From assembly GCA_900552115.1 (NCBI GenBank), contig URYP01000030.1, forward strand, positions 1 through 22,612: a DNA stretch of 22,612 bases, written 5' to 3'. Each line of letters begins with the position of its first letter. Position 1 is the stretch's first letter. This stretch comes from an uncultured Oscillospiraceae bacterium. Its GTDB lineage: Bacteria; Bacillota; Clostridia; Oscillospirales; Acutalibacteraceae. Position numbers and translations under genes: made by a program. The notes under the pieces were generated by a model. It was not told the DNA's origin. It made no database searches and saw nothing but the letters and a program-made list of their open reading frames with translations. This document shows, piece by piece, positions 15,246 to 22,544 of this stretch.

Positions 15246-16136
15246 TTACGTCTCTGATTGAGCTTTTGGCTTATGATGCAGATAGATACCGGCCACCTTG
15301 TTTTCATAAGCGTCTGCAATCCCTACGTTTCGGTATCCAAACTTCCAGGCATCGGCGTTTTGATTCTGATCCGGGGAAATGATCTTGGGAACCACATGCT
15401 TTTCATACTGGATCAGCGCTGATTTTTGGATTACCATAAAATTGATATCCAGGCCAGCGGCTGCATCTTTGACATACCCGCCCGCTTCTTCACCTTCTGT
15501 GCTGCCGTCGTACTGATCGATCGCCGTATAGAACCGGGTCTGTGGCACATTTGTCACCGATGCAAACCTGTTCAGCACTTCACGGCTTTTGGTGGTATCC
15601 ATATCCTGTACAAGTCCGTGAAGGGTGGGCGTAATAAAAAGATGGCGTTCTTCCTGCGGCACCTCGTCCTCGTCCATCTTAGTGGTGGCAGCCCGCAACG
15701 CAGCTATCACATCTGCGCCAGTAGTCAGTTCTGCTGTCATTTCTGAAATACCGGTGATGCCCGCGTATTTGGAGAATCGGAACGCGTCCAATTCCGGGAC
15801 TACTTTGGTGCGTATAAACTCGCCCGCCAACCGGCCAAAAGCAATACCGGCAGTTTCTTGGTTGTCCATAGCGTCTACCGTAAACATACGGCCTCGGTCA
15901 AAGTTGCAGGCTTTCGTCTGGTTCGTCAGCGTCACGTCGCCGGAAACATAACCGGAATTTCGACTATACTCTCCAAGGCCCTGCATCGACATCATGGGAA
16001 TAATTAGTTCATTGGCGTTTGCGCCAGCCTGTACAAGATCGGGGTTTCCATCCAATTTCGACGTCAGAGACGCTACCTTATAGATTTCGTCCAGAACAGG
16101 GACGAACTGTTTTGCCAGAGCAATTACATTTGCCAT
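15246..16136 (-). CDS. Major capsid protein
   Basis: This 296-aa protein begins MANVIALAKQFVPVLDEIYK after GAAAGGATGAAAACAA. It has a GANANELIIPMMSMQGLGEYSRNSGYVSGDVT-like N-arm, then FDRGRMFTVDAMDNQETAGIA and a spine helix (LAGEFIRTKVVPELDAFRF), the domain order of HK97-fold capsid proteins found with a separate scaffold gene. The C-terminal part contains FKFGYRNVG-like and AGIYLHHKPK strands. No protease gene is seen next to it, in line with the separate scaffold upstream. Confidence 0.9.
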   Translation of the reverse strand: MANVIALAKQFVPVLDEIYKVASLTSKLDGNPDLVQAGANANELIIPMMSMQGLGEYSRNSGYVSGDVTLTNQTKACNFDRGRMFTVDAMDNQETAGIAFGRLAGEFIRTKVVPELDAFRFSKYAGITGISEMTAELTTGADVIAALRAATTKMDEDEVPQEERHLFITPTLHGLVQDMDTTKSREVLNRFASVTNVPQTRFYTAIDQYDGSTEGEEAGGYVKDAAAGLDINFMVIQKSALIQYEKHVVPKIISPDQNQNADAWKFGYRNVGIADAYENKVAGIYLHHKPKAQSET

Positions 16137-16153
16137 TTGTTTTCATCCTTTCA

Positions 16154-16741
16154 TCATTTCAGTCCAGCAGCTGCGCGGATTACGTCAATTTGACCATCTG
16201 TATTTTCCTGCCCCGCCTTAGGCGGTTCCCTTCTAAGCTGGGCATCGACCGCCTTAGATACAGCTTTTTCAAACGCCTTAGTAACGGATTTTATACTTTT
16301 ATCGCATTCCTCCGCGTTGGTGTAAGACAATGCGTCCGCCAGTTCAATCGGCAGATTCTTATCCGCCAGGATGTCAATGGCGTTCAGCCGCAGTTCACGT
16401 TTGGTCAATTCCATTTCTCTTTCGGCCAGCCTTTTTTGAGCCTGCTGCTGCTCATAAGACGCCTTTTGCTCGTCGGTCATCTTTTGTAGTTTTAGGGCTT
16501 CGTTTACCGCGCTATCTACGACCTGCTGCTGTTTGGCGCGCGCTGTTTCCAGCGCTTTGCTTACGCGGCGGTCAAATTCCGCCTGGTTTTTGGGGTCAGC
16601 TAGGAACGTATCAAACGGAGATGTTTCTTTCCCACTCTCCCGATCTTCCCCTGCTTCCTGTTGTGTGTCTCCGCCTCCGCCCGCACCGGTTTCGGGATCG
16701 GCCGCATACAACCTCATTAGCATTTTTCTGTTTTCTATCAC
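16154..16741 (-). CDS. Capsid scaffolding protein (DUF4355-like)
   Basis: I choose GTG 16741 (195 aa) since AAGGAGG lies 7 nt upstream; the longer frame to 16786 lacks such a site. After a low-complexity acidic region (GAGGGGDTQQEAGEDRESGKE), the core FDTFLADPKNQAEFDRRVSKA and a long charged helix (TDEQKASYEQQQAQKRLAEREMELTKREL) lead to LNAIDILADKNLPIELADAL and end GQIDVIRAAAGLK. This is the usual scaffold pattern in Firmicutes siphophages: a helical protein with a capsid-binding C-terminus. It directly precedes the capsid gene. Confidence 0.88.
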   Translation of the reverse strand: MIENRKMLMRLYAADPETGAGGGGDTQQEAGEDRESGKETSPFDTFLADPKNQAEFDRRVSKALETARAKQQQVVDSAVNEALKLQKMTDEQKASYEQQQAQKRLAEREMELTKRELRLNAIDILADKNLPIELADALSYTNAEECDKSIKSVTKAFEKAVSKAVDAQLRREPPKAGQENTDGQIDVIRAAAGLK

Positions 16742-16810
16742 GACATTTCCTCCTTGCGCCCACGGCATTCGGCCAATTCCGCCCACCGCATTCGCTAAAT
16801 TATGTATAAC

Positions 16811-16853
16811 AAAAGGGACGGCTCGTTGGATTTCTCCAAGAACTGTCCCTTGT
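16811..16853 (-). terminator. Attenuator-like hairpin between the MuF/immunity genes and the scaffold gene
   Basis: The minus strand reads AAGGGAC, an interior loop, TTGGA, loop GAAA, TCCAA, an interior loop, GTCCCTT, then TTGTTAT. The outer 7-bp and inner 5-bp helices are separated by a 5-6-nt interior loop. With the U-rich run after it, it could end part of the upstream transcripts and lower read-through into the capsid genes, or a capsid promoter may follow it; this is unverified. Confidence 0.5.
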
Positions 16854-16872
16854 TAACCTATTTATTTACTGG

Positions 16873-17091
16873 TCAGCTATCCTTCCAGTTATCAATTATC
16901 CTGTCCGCAACATCTTTTTCGACCGGATCGCAATCGATCTCGCCTGTGTAAATACCGCTCATTTCATAGTCATCAACCCAACCATGCGATTGTTTATCAT
17001 ACCGTTCGATTTTTCCATCATCATGCATGCGAACAAGTCCCCAACACGTATTTACGGTATATCCCGGCCCCGTCAAAGCTGCATATTTCAA
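16873..17091 (-). CDS. Small ORF overlapping the MuF gene; candidate immunity protein
   Basis: This 72-aa protein starts with an ATG that overlaps the MuF stop as ATGA. It contains GYTVNTCWGLVRMHDDGKIERYDKQ and VDDYEMSGIYTGEIDCD-type segments: acidic (many Asp/Glu), with no signal or membrane segment. I do not recognise a family. In temperate phages with MuF polymorphic toxins (Jamet and colleagues), the immunity gene lies right after the toxin gene; position, coupling and acidity here fit, which is inference only. Confidence 0.75.
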   Translation of the reverse strand: MKYAALTGPGYTVNTCWGLVRMHDDGKIERYDKQSHGWVDDYEMSGIYTGEIDCDPVEKDVADRIIDNWKDS

Positions 17092-18677
17092 GACCGTTCC
17101 CCCTTTAACATATTATCAAATGTCTGTATGGCTTCAACGCCTTTCGGCGTTTCTATATCCTGAGTTTTCTTTTGCATTTCAAGGATAAGGCGCTTCTGGT
17201 CTTCCGTAGAGGTAGAAGGTAGACGCTGTTTTTCATAAAGCGCATGGTTTTCCTGTTTTACGAGAAAACTTTCCGGCGTATGAAACTGCAGTTCAAACCT
17301 CGTTTTGTCGGCTGATTCTACTACCGTATTCACGCCTCTATAAAATGCGTTGGGGACTGCAAGCGTATTTTTAACTCTAAGGATATTATATCCTTTTTCT
17401 TTCAGCGCTTCAACCGTTTTGCTGTAATTTTCAGTAAAACTATCAGCTTCGGCTATATTAGTGTACCGAACAACATCGTATGTTGTTTTTAAGGCTGCGG
17501 TTTCCGATTTTCCTGCCCTTATATCGGTGTGTATTTTCCTTAAATAGGATTCCGGTGTCTTTCTGCGAAATTCCAGTCCTTCCAGCTTTCCGCCTGTATC
17601 AGTTACGATGCTTTTCAAATCCTCTGTTATAAGCGGCTCGTTTCTGGCGGCGGTCATATAAGCATCCCATTCACGGTAATTCATATCCGCCGGAATCAGT
17701 TCGCTTTTACCGGTTTCGGGGTTACGGGCGCGGCGCTGTAAGCCATCGGTCACATCATCATCAAATACCGCAATCGTGGTGCTTCGGCAATACGGGTGCA
17801 TAGGCGGTGCATTTACGCCCGGTCGTTGTTTTTCTAATTGGAACACTTTTCCGTCCAAGTTCCGGCACATTTGTGATGTGCGGGCGTCCAAAGCGGCCAC
17901 AAACTCGTATTTATCTACATCACATTCCCGATAGCTGTCCATTTCTGCCTGGTTGGCAATATAGCAACTTTCGGTTCGCACCAGTCTCCGCGCATCCGAC
18001 GCCCCTACACCAAACCGTTCAGACACGGCCATAGCGGTTTTTTGTCCGCTGCGCCCCGTCATAAAAGATATTAGCATTTCCTCTTTTAACTGGTCACCCA
18101 TTTCTGACACATGGCCCCATATCCGGCTGCTGTAGTGCTCCCCGCTCCAGGGGTTTTTCAAAATTTCATTGACGCGGGAGGCCGGCATCGGCGAAAACGA
18201 AAAGCCCAGACCTGTCCCCTTTTGTACATCAAACAGGGTGCGCTTATAGGCTTCTCCGCAAAGGCTTCTAAAATGGGTAGTATCGGCTTTCTGCTCCACA
18301 CCATATAAACGTGTGCATTTCCGGTCAATATCCTCTCCCAGCACTTCCAGACGGCCAATACGGTATTGATAAGCCGGTGCGTCAATTGCCGCCTTAATCT
18401 TTGCTTTTTTATCCTCGTCTGTGATATTTTCCAAAGTGGCTTTTAACTTATCGGCTATGGTTTTACCTTTGGCATGGCGTATCAGTAGCCGGGCTTCCGC
18501 TTCGGTCAGATGATGATGTGTTTGAAAAGTGTGCAGAATTATTTTTGTCTCTTTATTTAAAATCTCCATGGATTCCTGATAGGCTTTGGCGATATCCGCC
18601 GATACACGCTCCGCCTGCTCCATATAGTTATACATTCGCTCTGCAGCTCTGTTCGCCCAGTATGTATTATCACGCAT
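17088..18677 (-). CDS. MuF-type minor head protein with a toxin-like RelA/SpoT-related C-terminal domain
   Basis: The 529-aa protein overlaps the portal gene by 8 nt. Residues ~150-305 form the MuF domain: SGQKTAMAVSERFGVGASDA, RLVRTESCYIANQA, FVAALDARTSQMCRNLDGKVF and NAPPMHPYCRSTTIAVFD, giving the usual Arg-Thr-Glu and Pro-x-His-Pro-x-Cys-Arg motifs. Members without toxins are ~260-400 aa; here ~190 residues follow. In that part FRRKTPESYLRKI (370-382), YDVVRYT (400-406), the Y-R-G-V-N stretch (446-450), RFELQFHT (460-467) and NHALYEKQR (477-485) recall RelA/SpoT-type nucleotidyltransferases (K/S loop, D..RYT, Y.G.N, E.Q..T, H.LYE). MuF proteins are packaged in the head and can carry toxins. 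The RelA/SpoT likeness is by motif order, not search. Confidence 0.85.
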   Translation of the reverse strand: MRDNTYWANRAAERMYNYMEQAERVSADIAKAYQESMEILNKETKIILHTFQTHHHLTEAEARLLIRHAKGKTIADKLKATLENITDEDKKAKIKAAIDAPAYQYRIGRLEVLGEDIDRKCTRLYGVEQKADTTHFRSLCGEAYKRTLFDVQKGTGLGFSFSPMPASRVNEILKNPWSGEHYSSRIWGHVSEMGDQLKEEMLISFMTGRSGQKTAMAVSERFGVGASDARRLVRTESCYIANQAEMDSYRECDVDKYEFVAALDARTSQMCRNLDGKVFQLEKQRPGVNAPPMHPYCRSTTIAVFDDDVTDGLQRRARNPETGKSELIPADMNYREWDAYMTAARNEPLITEDLKSIVTDTGGKLEGLEFRRKTPESYLRKIHTDIRAGKSETAALKTTYDVVRYTNIAEADSFTENYSKTVEALKEKGYNILRVKNTLAVPNAFYRGVNTVVESADKTRFELQFHTPESFLVKQENHALYEKQRLPSTSTEDQKRLILEMQKKTQDIETPKGVEAIQTFDNMLKGERS

Positions 18678-20037
18678 CCGTCCTCACATCCTCTGGCGGG
18701 GTGTTGGCGTTTGCGATAAACATCTCCCGCTGTCGCTTCGCTTCATCGGATTTTTGCAGCTTTAATTCTTCGGTGGCTGTTTTGGCATCCTTAACAAACG
18801 GCAAAATAGACAACAGCGTTTGATCTGGCACCATTCCCTGGAGTGTGGCCACGATTTGCGCCAGTTCCACTTCATTAGACGGCAGATTACGGGTGAAAAC
18901 AATATCAATATCGTTCGGGTTTATTCTTGTTCCCTTTGTAGCCATGATATTGCAGAACAACCGCAACCGGATTTTTAAGCCCTCCCGGAAATACCGTTCT
19001 TTTATTTTAACGACCTGTTCAAACCCTAGCAGCTTGTACCGCATAGCCACACCGGAGGAATTTGAAGCAAAGTTTTCGTCATCCATGCACGGAATACCGG
19101 AAAAACGGTGAATATCCTGTTCTATGGATTTACGTAATATATCCACACTGGCTTCATCGAATGTGCGTATCAACCATTCAGCCGATCCATCCGCGTCCAA
19201 TTCTAGCAATCCGTTTTCTTTCATGCTATTATAGGTGCTGCATTGTTCTTCTGCATTGTCGCCAAACGTCATTCCTTTTAGAACCAGAACTGCTTCCACA
19301 AATTGCTGCTTGTCGTTTACCCTATCGGACTGCAAGATATTGTATGCGTCGATCAGGCTAATGACCTGCTCAAAATCGCCCTGGCATTCTTCATTGTTGT
19401 AGTATTCGATCAGCGGTACTTCCCCGAAAGCATTGTTGATGGGTTCTCCTGCCTGTTCTATTTCGAACCCGGTATTCATACGAAATTCGACCTCCGCCTT
19501 ATCAGTGTACCATTTGCCTGCATATCCCGTTTTCCGTCCATCATCATTGAACAAAGGATAGTAATACACGCCAAAGCACGGTCGATGCTCCACAGTATCG
19601 TCATATACCACGAATGCATTGCGCGGATCAAAACTGGCCAGACGAGGCGTCGGTGATTCCTCATTCGACATATACACCAGTTCACATCCCTTTCCAAATA
19701 CCGACGCGTCCTTTGCCACGTCCATATCCTGCGTATCAGAATCAGCTATTCGCATCCATTCATTTAATTGATCTATACTTTGTCCTTCTTCGTGTGGCAT
19801 ATATTTAATTGGGTTGCCCACTGTATATCCTGTAGCCGTATCGGTAATGTGTTTCGCGTGGTTGCACACAATTCTATTATTTGCCTTGGTTTTCTTTTTG
19901 TCCCGTATTAGGATAGAGTGCTGCCCATCGTAATAATCAGCCAGCTTTTGATATCGAGGGATGATTCCCTGGTGTCTTTTTATGTATCGAGCCACAATAT
20001 CCGCCGTTATATTCTTGCCTTTTGAAATCGTAAACAT
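18670..20037 (-). CDS. Portal protein (SPP1 gp6-like)
   Basis: The 455-aa product starts MFTISKGKNITADIVARYIKRH at ATG 20037, after GAGGTGACAGC. It includes YDGQHSILIRDKKKTKANNRIVCN, a membrane-free stem, TATGYTVGNPIKYMP, FVVYDDTVEHRPCFGVYYYP and FASNSSGVAMRYKLLGFEQV, all typical of SPP1-type portal proteins. The C-terminal end is helical. Portals form the 12-mer ring through which DNA enters the capsid. MuF follows with an 8-nt overlap, the usual order in SPP1-like phages. Confidence 0.93.
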   Translation of the reverse strand: MFTISKGKNITADIVARYIKRHQGIIPRYQKLADYYDGQHSILIRDKKKTKANNRIVCNHAKHITDTATGYTVGNPIKYMPHEEGQSIDQLNEWMRIADSDTQDMDVAKDASVFGKGCELVYMSNEESPTPRLASFDPRNAFVVYDDTVEHRPCFGVYYYPLFNDDGRKTGYAGKWYTDKAEVEFRMNTGFEIEQAGEPINNAFGEVPLIEYYNNEECQGDFEQVISLIDAYNILQSDRVNDKQQFVEAVLVLKGMTFGDNAEEQCSTYNSMKENGLLELDADGSAEWLIRTFDEASVDILRKSIEQDIHRFSGIPCMDDENFASNSSGVAMRYKLLGFEQVVKIKERYFREGLKIRLRLFCNIMATKGTRINPNDIDIVFTRNLPSNEVELAQIVATLQGMVPDQTLLSILPFVKDAKTATEELKLQKSDEAKRQREMFIANANTPPEDVRTDA

Positions 20038-20046
20038 GCTGTCACC

Positions 20047-21270
20047 TCAATATATTCCAAGTTCATACCGGCTGGCGGTTTTCACCTTCCCACGTATCAG
20101 TACCGTCTGCACGAAATACCGCAAAGCATCCATGGCGTGGTCGTTCTCTTTTATTGGCTTGTCCTCGCCACGGGCAGATACCTTTTCGTCCCACACATAC
20201 GCATCAAACTCGTCGATCGTTCGCCGGCAGCCGTCGCAAATCTTGATAGTTCCTGCATTGAGTGCAGTCGCCGTGTTGCGGATACCATCCAGCACCGCGT
20301 TGTCCGCTTGCTTCACACGGAATTTTCCGTGATTTTTTATGCAGGCGATCATGGAAGCAGCCGACGGGTCAATGATAATCGATTTAATGCTGTGATTGTC
20401 GGCCAGCTTAACAAGATCAGCGTAATAGTCTTCGTCGGTTTTTTGCCGCTTATGCTCCCGACCGGAATAATAGTATTCGTTTATGGCATACCACACACTG
20501 TCGCATTTGCCCCACAGCAGCATAGCCGTAGGGTTCTGGGTGCCGTAGTCCATTGATATGTAATAGGCTGTATAAAGCCTATCATTGGAAGAAACGACGT
20601 GCTTTTTTCGGCTGAACATGTCATAGACGCGGCCCTCCGCCAGCGCCCAACGGCCAAGTATAAACCGTTCGTAGTACACTGTGCCGGCATACTCACTTTT
20701 CAGTGCTTGCACAAACGACGGTTCCAGAAAAGGGTTATCATCAATCGTAAATAACGTTTGGTATATATCCGCGTCACTATCAAGAAATCTTTTAAACCAA
20801 TGGTTAGGGTTATCCGGGTTACATGTTCCGTCAAAACAGGCGCCGGGTTTATCAAGCCGTGATTTTAGCATTTGAAACACCGGTTCCGCCCATGTGGTCA
20901 CCTCGTCGCCATAACAGTAGGACAAACCCGCTCCCTGTAGTTTACTTACCTGGTTTACCTTGTCAGCGCCAAGGGCATAGCATTCCCGGCCAAACAGCGT
21001 CACTTTGTTATCGCTGCCTATATTACCCACCAGTGCCGAAGTCCATATATTACGAAGCGGTTCCAAGATGTTTCTGTCCAGAGTGCCTTTTGTATTGCCA
21101 AGCAGCAGAATCAATCCATCCGTCGAAGCTTTTCGAATGCGGTATGGAATTTTGAAATAATCCAGATACGTCTTGCCGGAACGCGTTGCTCCCAAGGATA
21201 TATTCCAGCGGTGTTGTTTCCGTATGGTATTGCGCCATACTTCTTTCTGCATTTGAGAAAACTCGATCAC
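20047..21270 (-). CDS. terL: Terminase large subunit
   Basis: The 407-aa product carries both motor and nuclease domains. Walker A is GATRSGKT at residues 27-34; LSYCYGDEVT gives a Walker B-type Asp-Glu. The nuclease domain has MDYGTQNPTAMLLWG (metal-binding Asp), a second Asp in SIIIDPSAASMIA and NDHAMDALRY near the C-terminus. It pumps DNA into the prohead and cuts concatemers. It overlaps the small subunit by 4 nt and precedes the portal by 9 nt. Confidence 0.96.
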   Translation of the reverse strand: MIEFSQMQKEVWRNTIRKQHRWNISLGATRSGKTYLDYFKIPYRIRKASTDGLILLLGNTKGTLDRNILEPLRNIWTSALVGNIGSDNKVTLFGRECYALGADKVNQVSKLQGAGLSYCYGDEVTTWAEPVFQMLKSRLDKPGACFDGTCNPDNPNHWFKRFLDSDADIYQTLFTIDDNPFLEPSFVQALKSEYAGTVYYERFILGRWALAEGRVYDMFSRKKHVVSSNDRLYTAYYISMDYGTQNPTAMLLWGKCDSVWYAINEYYYSGREHKRQKTDEDYYADLVKLADNHSIKSIIIDPSAASMIACIKNHGKFRVKQADNAVLDGIRNTATALNAGTIKICDGCRRTIDEFDAYVWDEKVSARGEDKPIKENDHAMDALRYFVQTVLIRGKVKTASRYELGIY

Positions 21271-21641
21271 GGTTCCATTACCTCATTTATTCCAAAAAGA
21301 ATATTATCCAGCTTTTCCATTACATTCTGTGCGGTACCATCATCTGGCTTATCCCTCCATTTATTTGCCTGCCGATTTTTTAGCCAGAAGATGATCGCCG
21401 TTATGTTGCCACTCATCGCCTGTTTTAAAAGGGCATTTTCCACTTCATAGTCTACAACGTCCTTTCCTTTTTTTAGGGCCTCCGAAATCTCCGGATGCTT
21501 CTTTTTCCATTCGTAAAAAGTTGATGTGGAAACGCCCATATTCTGGGCAATCTGTTCATCTGTTAGTCCATCACGCGCCCACCCTTCCAAAAGCGTAAGC
21601 CCATCCGGTTCCAGCCATTTTTTAAATTTTCCTTTTGCCAC
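21267..21641 (-). CDS. terS: Terminase small subunit
   Basis: The 124-aa product starts at GTG 21641 behind AAGGTGGTGAG. An N-terminal helix-turn-helix is clear: LLEGWARDGLTDEQIAQNMG followed by VSTSTFYEWKKKHPEISEAL, as in gp1-like small subunits that recognise pac or cos. The rest contains an oligomerisation helix (DVVDYEVENALLKQAMSGNI) and the FWLKNRQANKWRDKP segment. It lies first in the late operon, directly after the tRNA genes. Confidence 0.93.
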   Translation of the reverse strand: MAKGKFKKWLEPDGLTLLEGWARDGLTDEQIAQNMGVSTSTFYEWKKKHPEISEALKKGKDVVDYEVENALLKQAMSGNITAIIFWLKNRQANKWRDKPDDGTAQNVMEKLDNILFGINEVMEP

Positions 21642-21712
21642 AATGGACTCACCACCTTAAAATATAAAATTTACCCGCCATCCCATCCGTCAGCCATTAT
21701 ATCCGGCGCTGC

Positions 21713-21788
21713 TGGTGCGTCATCTGGGGATCGAACCCAGAACCTACGGATTTAGTGTCCGCTACTCTCCCGGTTGAGTTAATGACGC
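21713..21788 (-). tRNA. Amber suppressor-type tRNA (anticodon CTA)
   Basis: The 76-nt reverse complement folds cleanly: acceptor GCGTCAT/ATGACGC, T8 A9, D stem ACTC/GAGT with A14, G18 and G19 in the loop, anticodon stem GCGGA/TCCGT (one G-T pair), loop CACTAAA, T stem CTGGG/CCCAG with loop TTCGATC, A73 and an encoded CCA. The anticodon is CTA (complement at 21753-21755), which pairs with the stop codon UAG. Position 33 is A instead of the near-universal U, an oddity that might lower efficiency or shift the loop. The amino acid cannot be deduced safely. It stands 71 nt upstream of terS on the same strand, 3 nt after the second tRNA. Confidence 0.88.
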
Positions 21789-21791
21789 GTA

Positions 21792-21868
21792 TGGTACGCC
21801 GTCACGGAATCGAACCGCGTGTCTGCCCCTTATAAGGAGGCTGCTTATACCCGTTAAGCTTCCGGCGC
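21792..21868 (-). tRNA. tRNA with anticodon TAT (reads AUA, Ile)
   Basis: This 77-nt sequence folds as acceptor GCGCCGG/ACGGCGT (G1-T72 wobble, 7-66 G-A mismatch), D stem GCTT/AAGC, anticodon stem GCCTC/GGGGC, loop CTTATAA, T stem CGCGG/CCGTG with loop TTCGATT, A73 and encoded CCA. Positions 32-38 give anticodon TAT, which reads AUA. Bacteria normally read AUA with a modified CAT tRNA, so a phage TAT tRNA is notable. T8 is replaced by A, and the acceptor mismatch makes it less canonical than its neighbour. Phage genes here use ATA often. tRNA calls are by manual folding. Confidence 0.78.
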
Positions 21869-21969
21869 ATCTTTTGTTTCCCCTATCCCACCCGCGAGGC
21901 ATTATGCCCCGCTCACCATTGCCTTAATGTAAAGATACCGTTAGTAAAAAGATGACATCATATATGAAA
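21869..21969 (-). promoter_or_regulatory. Gap likely to hold the late promoter
   Basis: This AT-rich gap between the regulator's terminator and the tRNAs is the natural place for the promoter that drives the tRNAs and late operon. I see GATGACATC (an odd-symmetry GATG-n-CATC element near 21950) and a TTTACATTAA stretch, but no convincing pair of sigma-70 boxes, as would be expected if an ArpU/sigma-like activator is needed. A GC hairpin (GCGGGGC ATAAT GCCTCGC type) also lies near 21890-21912. Confidence 0.3.
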
Positions 21970-21994
21970 GACGCCACCGTTATACGGCAGCGTC
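21970..21994 (-). terminator. Terminator-like hairpin after the late regulator gene
   Basis: On the minus strand GACGCTGCCG pairs with CGGTGGCGTC around TATAA (10 bp with two G-T pairs), followed by TTTCATATATG. It lies 45 nt after the TAA of the sigma-like regulator and separates it from the tRNA/terminase unit. The short U tract makes it moderate. Confidence 0.65.
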
Positions 21995-22038
21995 CTTGAA
22001 AAGAAAGGGAGAATGGATGATTGCATCATTCCACGTTA

Positions 22039-22485
22039 TTATTGTACATCATCAAAACCGGCAAAATCGGCAAGATGGAGAATTTTTTTAATTTTCCTCC
22101 TTGCGTAGCTTTCATCACTTTTTTCATATACTTTCATGGATATCCACAGCCATCCTTTGCCATCTATGTATCTGTACCGCAAGGCTGTTCGGTCACTGGC
22201 ATCCGGTATCGATTCTATATAGTTTTCCAAGGCAATACGCTCATCTTCTGCTTTTACCTTTGCCCGATAGATGCGCCGTATCAATCTCTCTTGCTTTTCC
22301 GCGTATTCTTCGGTTGCCAACCCGGTAACAATTTCAGTGTGTTTATTAAACGGAAATTTGGCGGCGGACGTCACGGCAGCAGTAGCCATCTGTGGGCCTT
22401 TTTGCTCCAATTCGTGCAAGCACCCCTCAAGCTGCGCTATCTCCTTTTTCAGTCCTCGATACTGTTCCAGCTGTTGTTTGGTCAT
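22039..22485 (-). CDS. Late-gene transcription regulator, sigma-70 region 4-like (DUF1492/ArpU-like)
   Basis: The 148-aa product starts at ATG 22485, 7 nt after GGAGGG. The N-terminal half is a coiled-coil helix (LEQYRGLKKEIAQLEGCLHEL) and a FPFNKHTEIVTGL segment; a second helix pair follows, then SDRTALRYRYIDGKGWLWIS and ESYARRKIKKILHLADF, the weak helix-turn-helix pattern of sigma-70 region 4-like phage regulators that sit before the terminase genes. The first HTH helix departs from the usual SWEEIA (here GWLWISMK). Probably it switches on late transcription and so both the tRNAs and the structural genes. Confidence 0.82.
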   Translation of the reverse strand: MTKQQLEQYRGLKKEIAQLEGCLHELEQKGPQMATAAVTSAAKFPFNKHTEIVTGLATEEYAEKQERLIRRIYRAKVKAEDERIALENYIESIPDASDRTALRYRYIDGKGWLWISMKVYEKSDESYARRKIKKILHLADFAGFDDVQ

Positions 22486-22544
22486 ACCGTTTCGCCCTCC
22501 GTATTCACTGAGTTATGTTTTGCCTTTTCTATCTGTTATCGGGA

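Noticed and set aside
16741..16786. Longer scaffold start at 16786
   Set aside because: The ribosome site AAGGAGG lies directly before GTG 16741, inside the longer frame.
519..22485. Full genetic recoding of TAG as in crAss-like or Lak phages
   Set aside because: Only one in-frame TAG occurs in ~28 genes; fully recoded phages show many. A single suppressed codon fits better.
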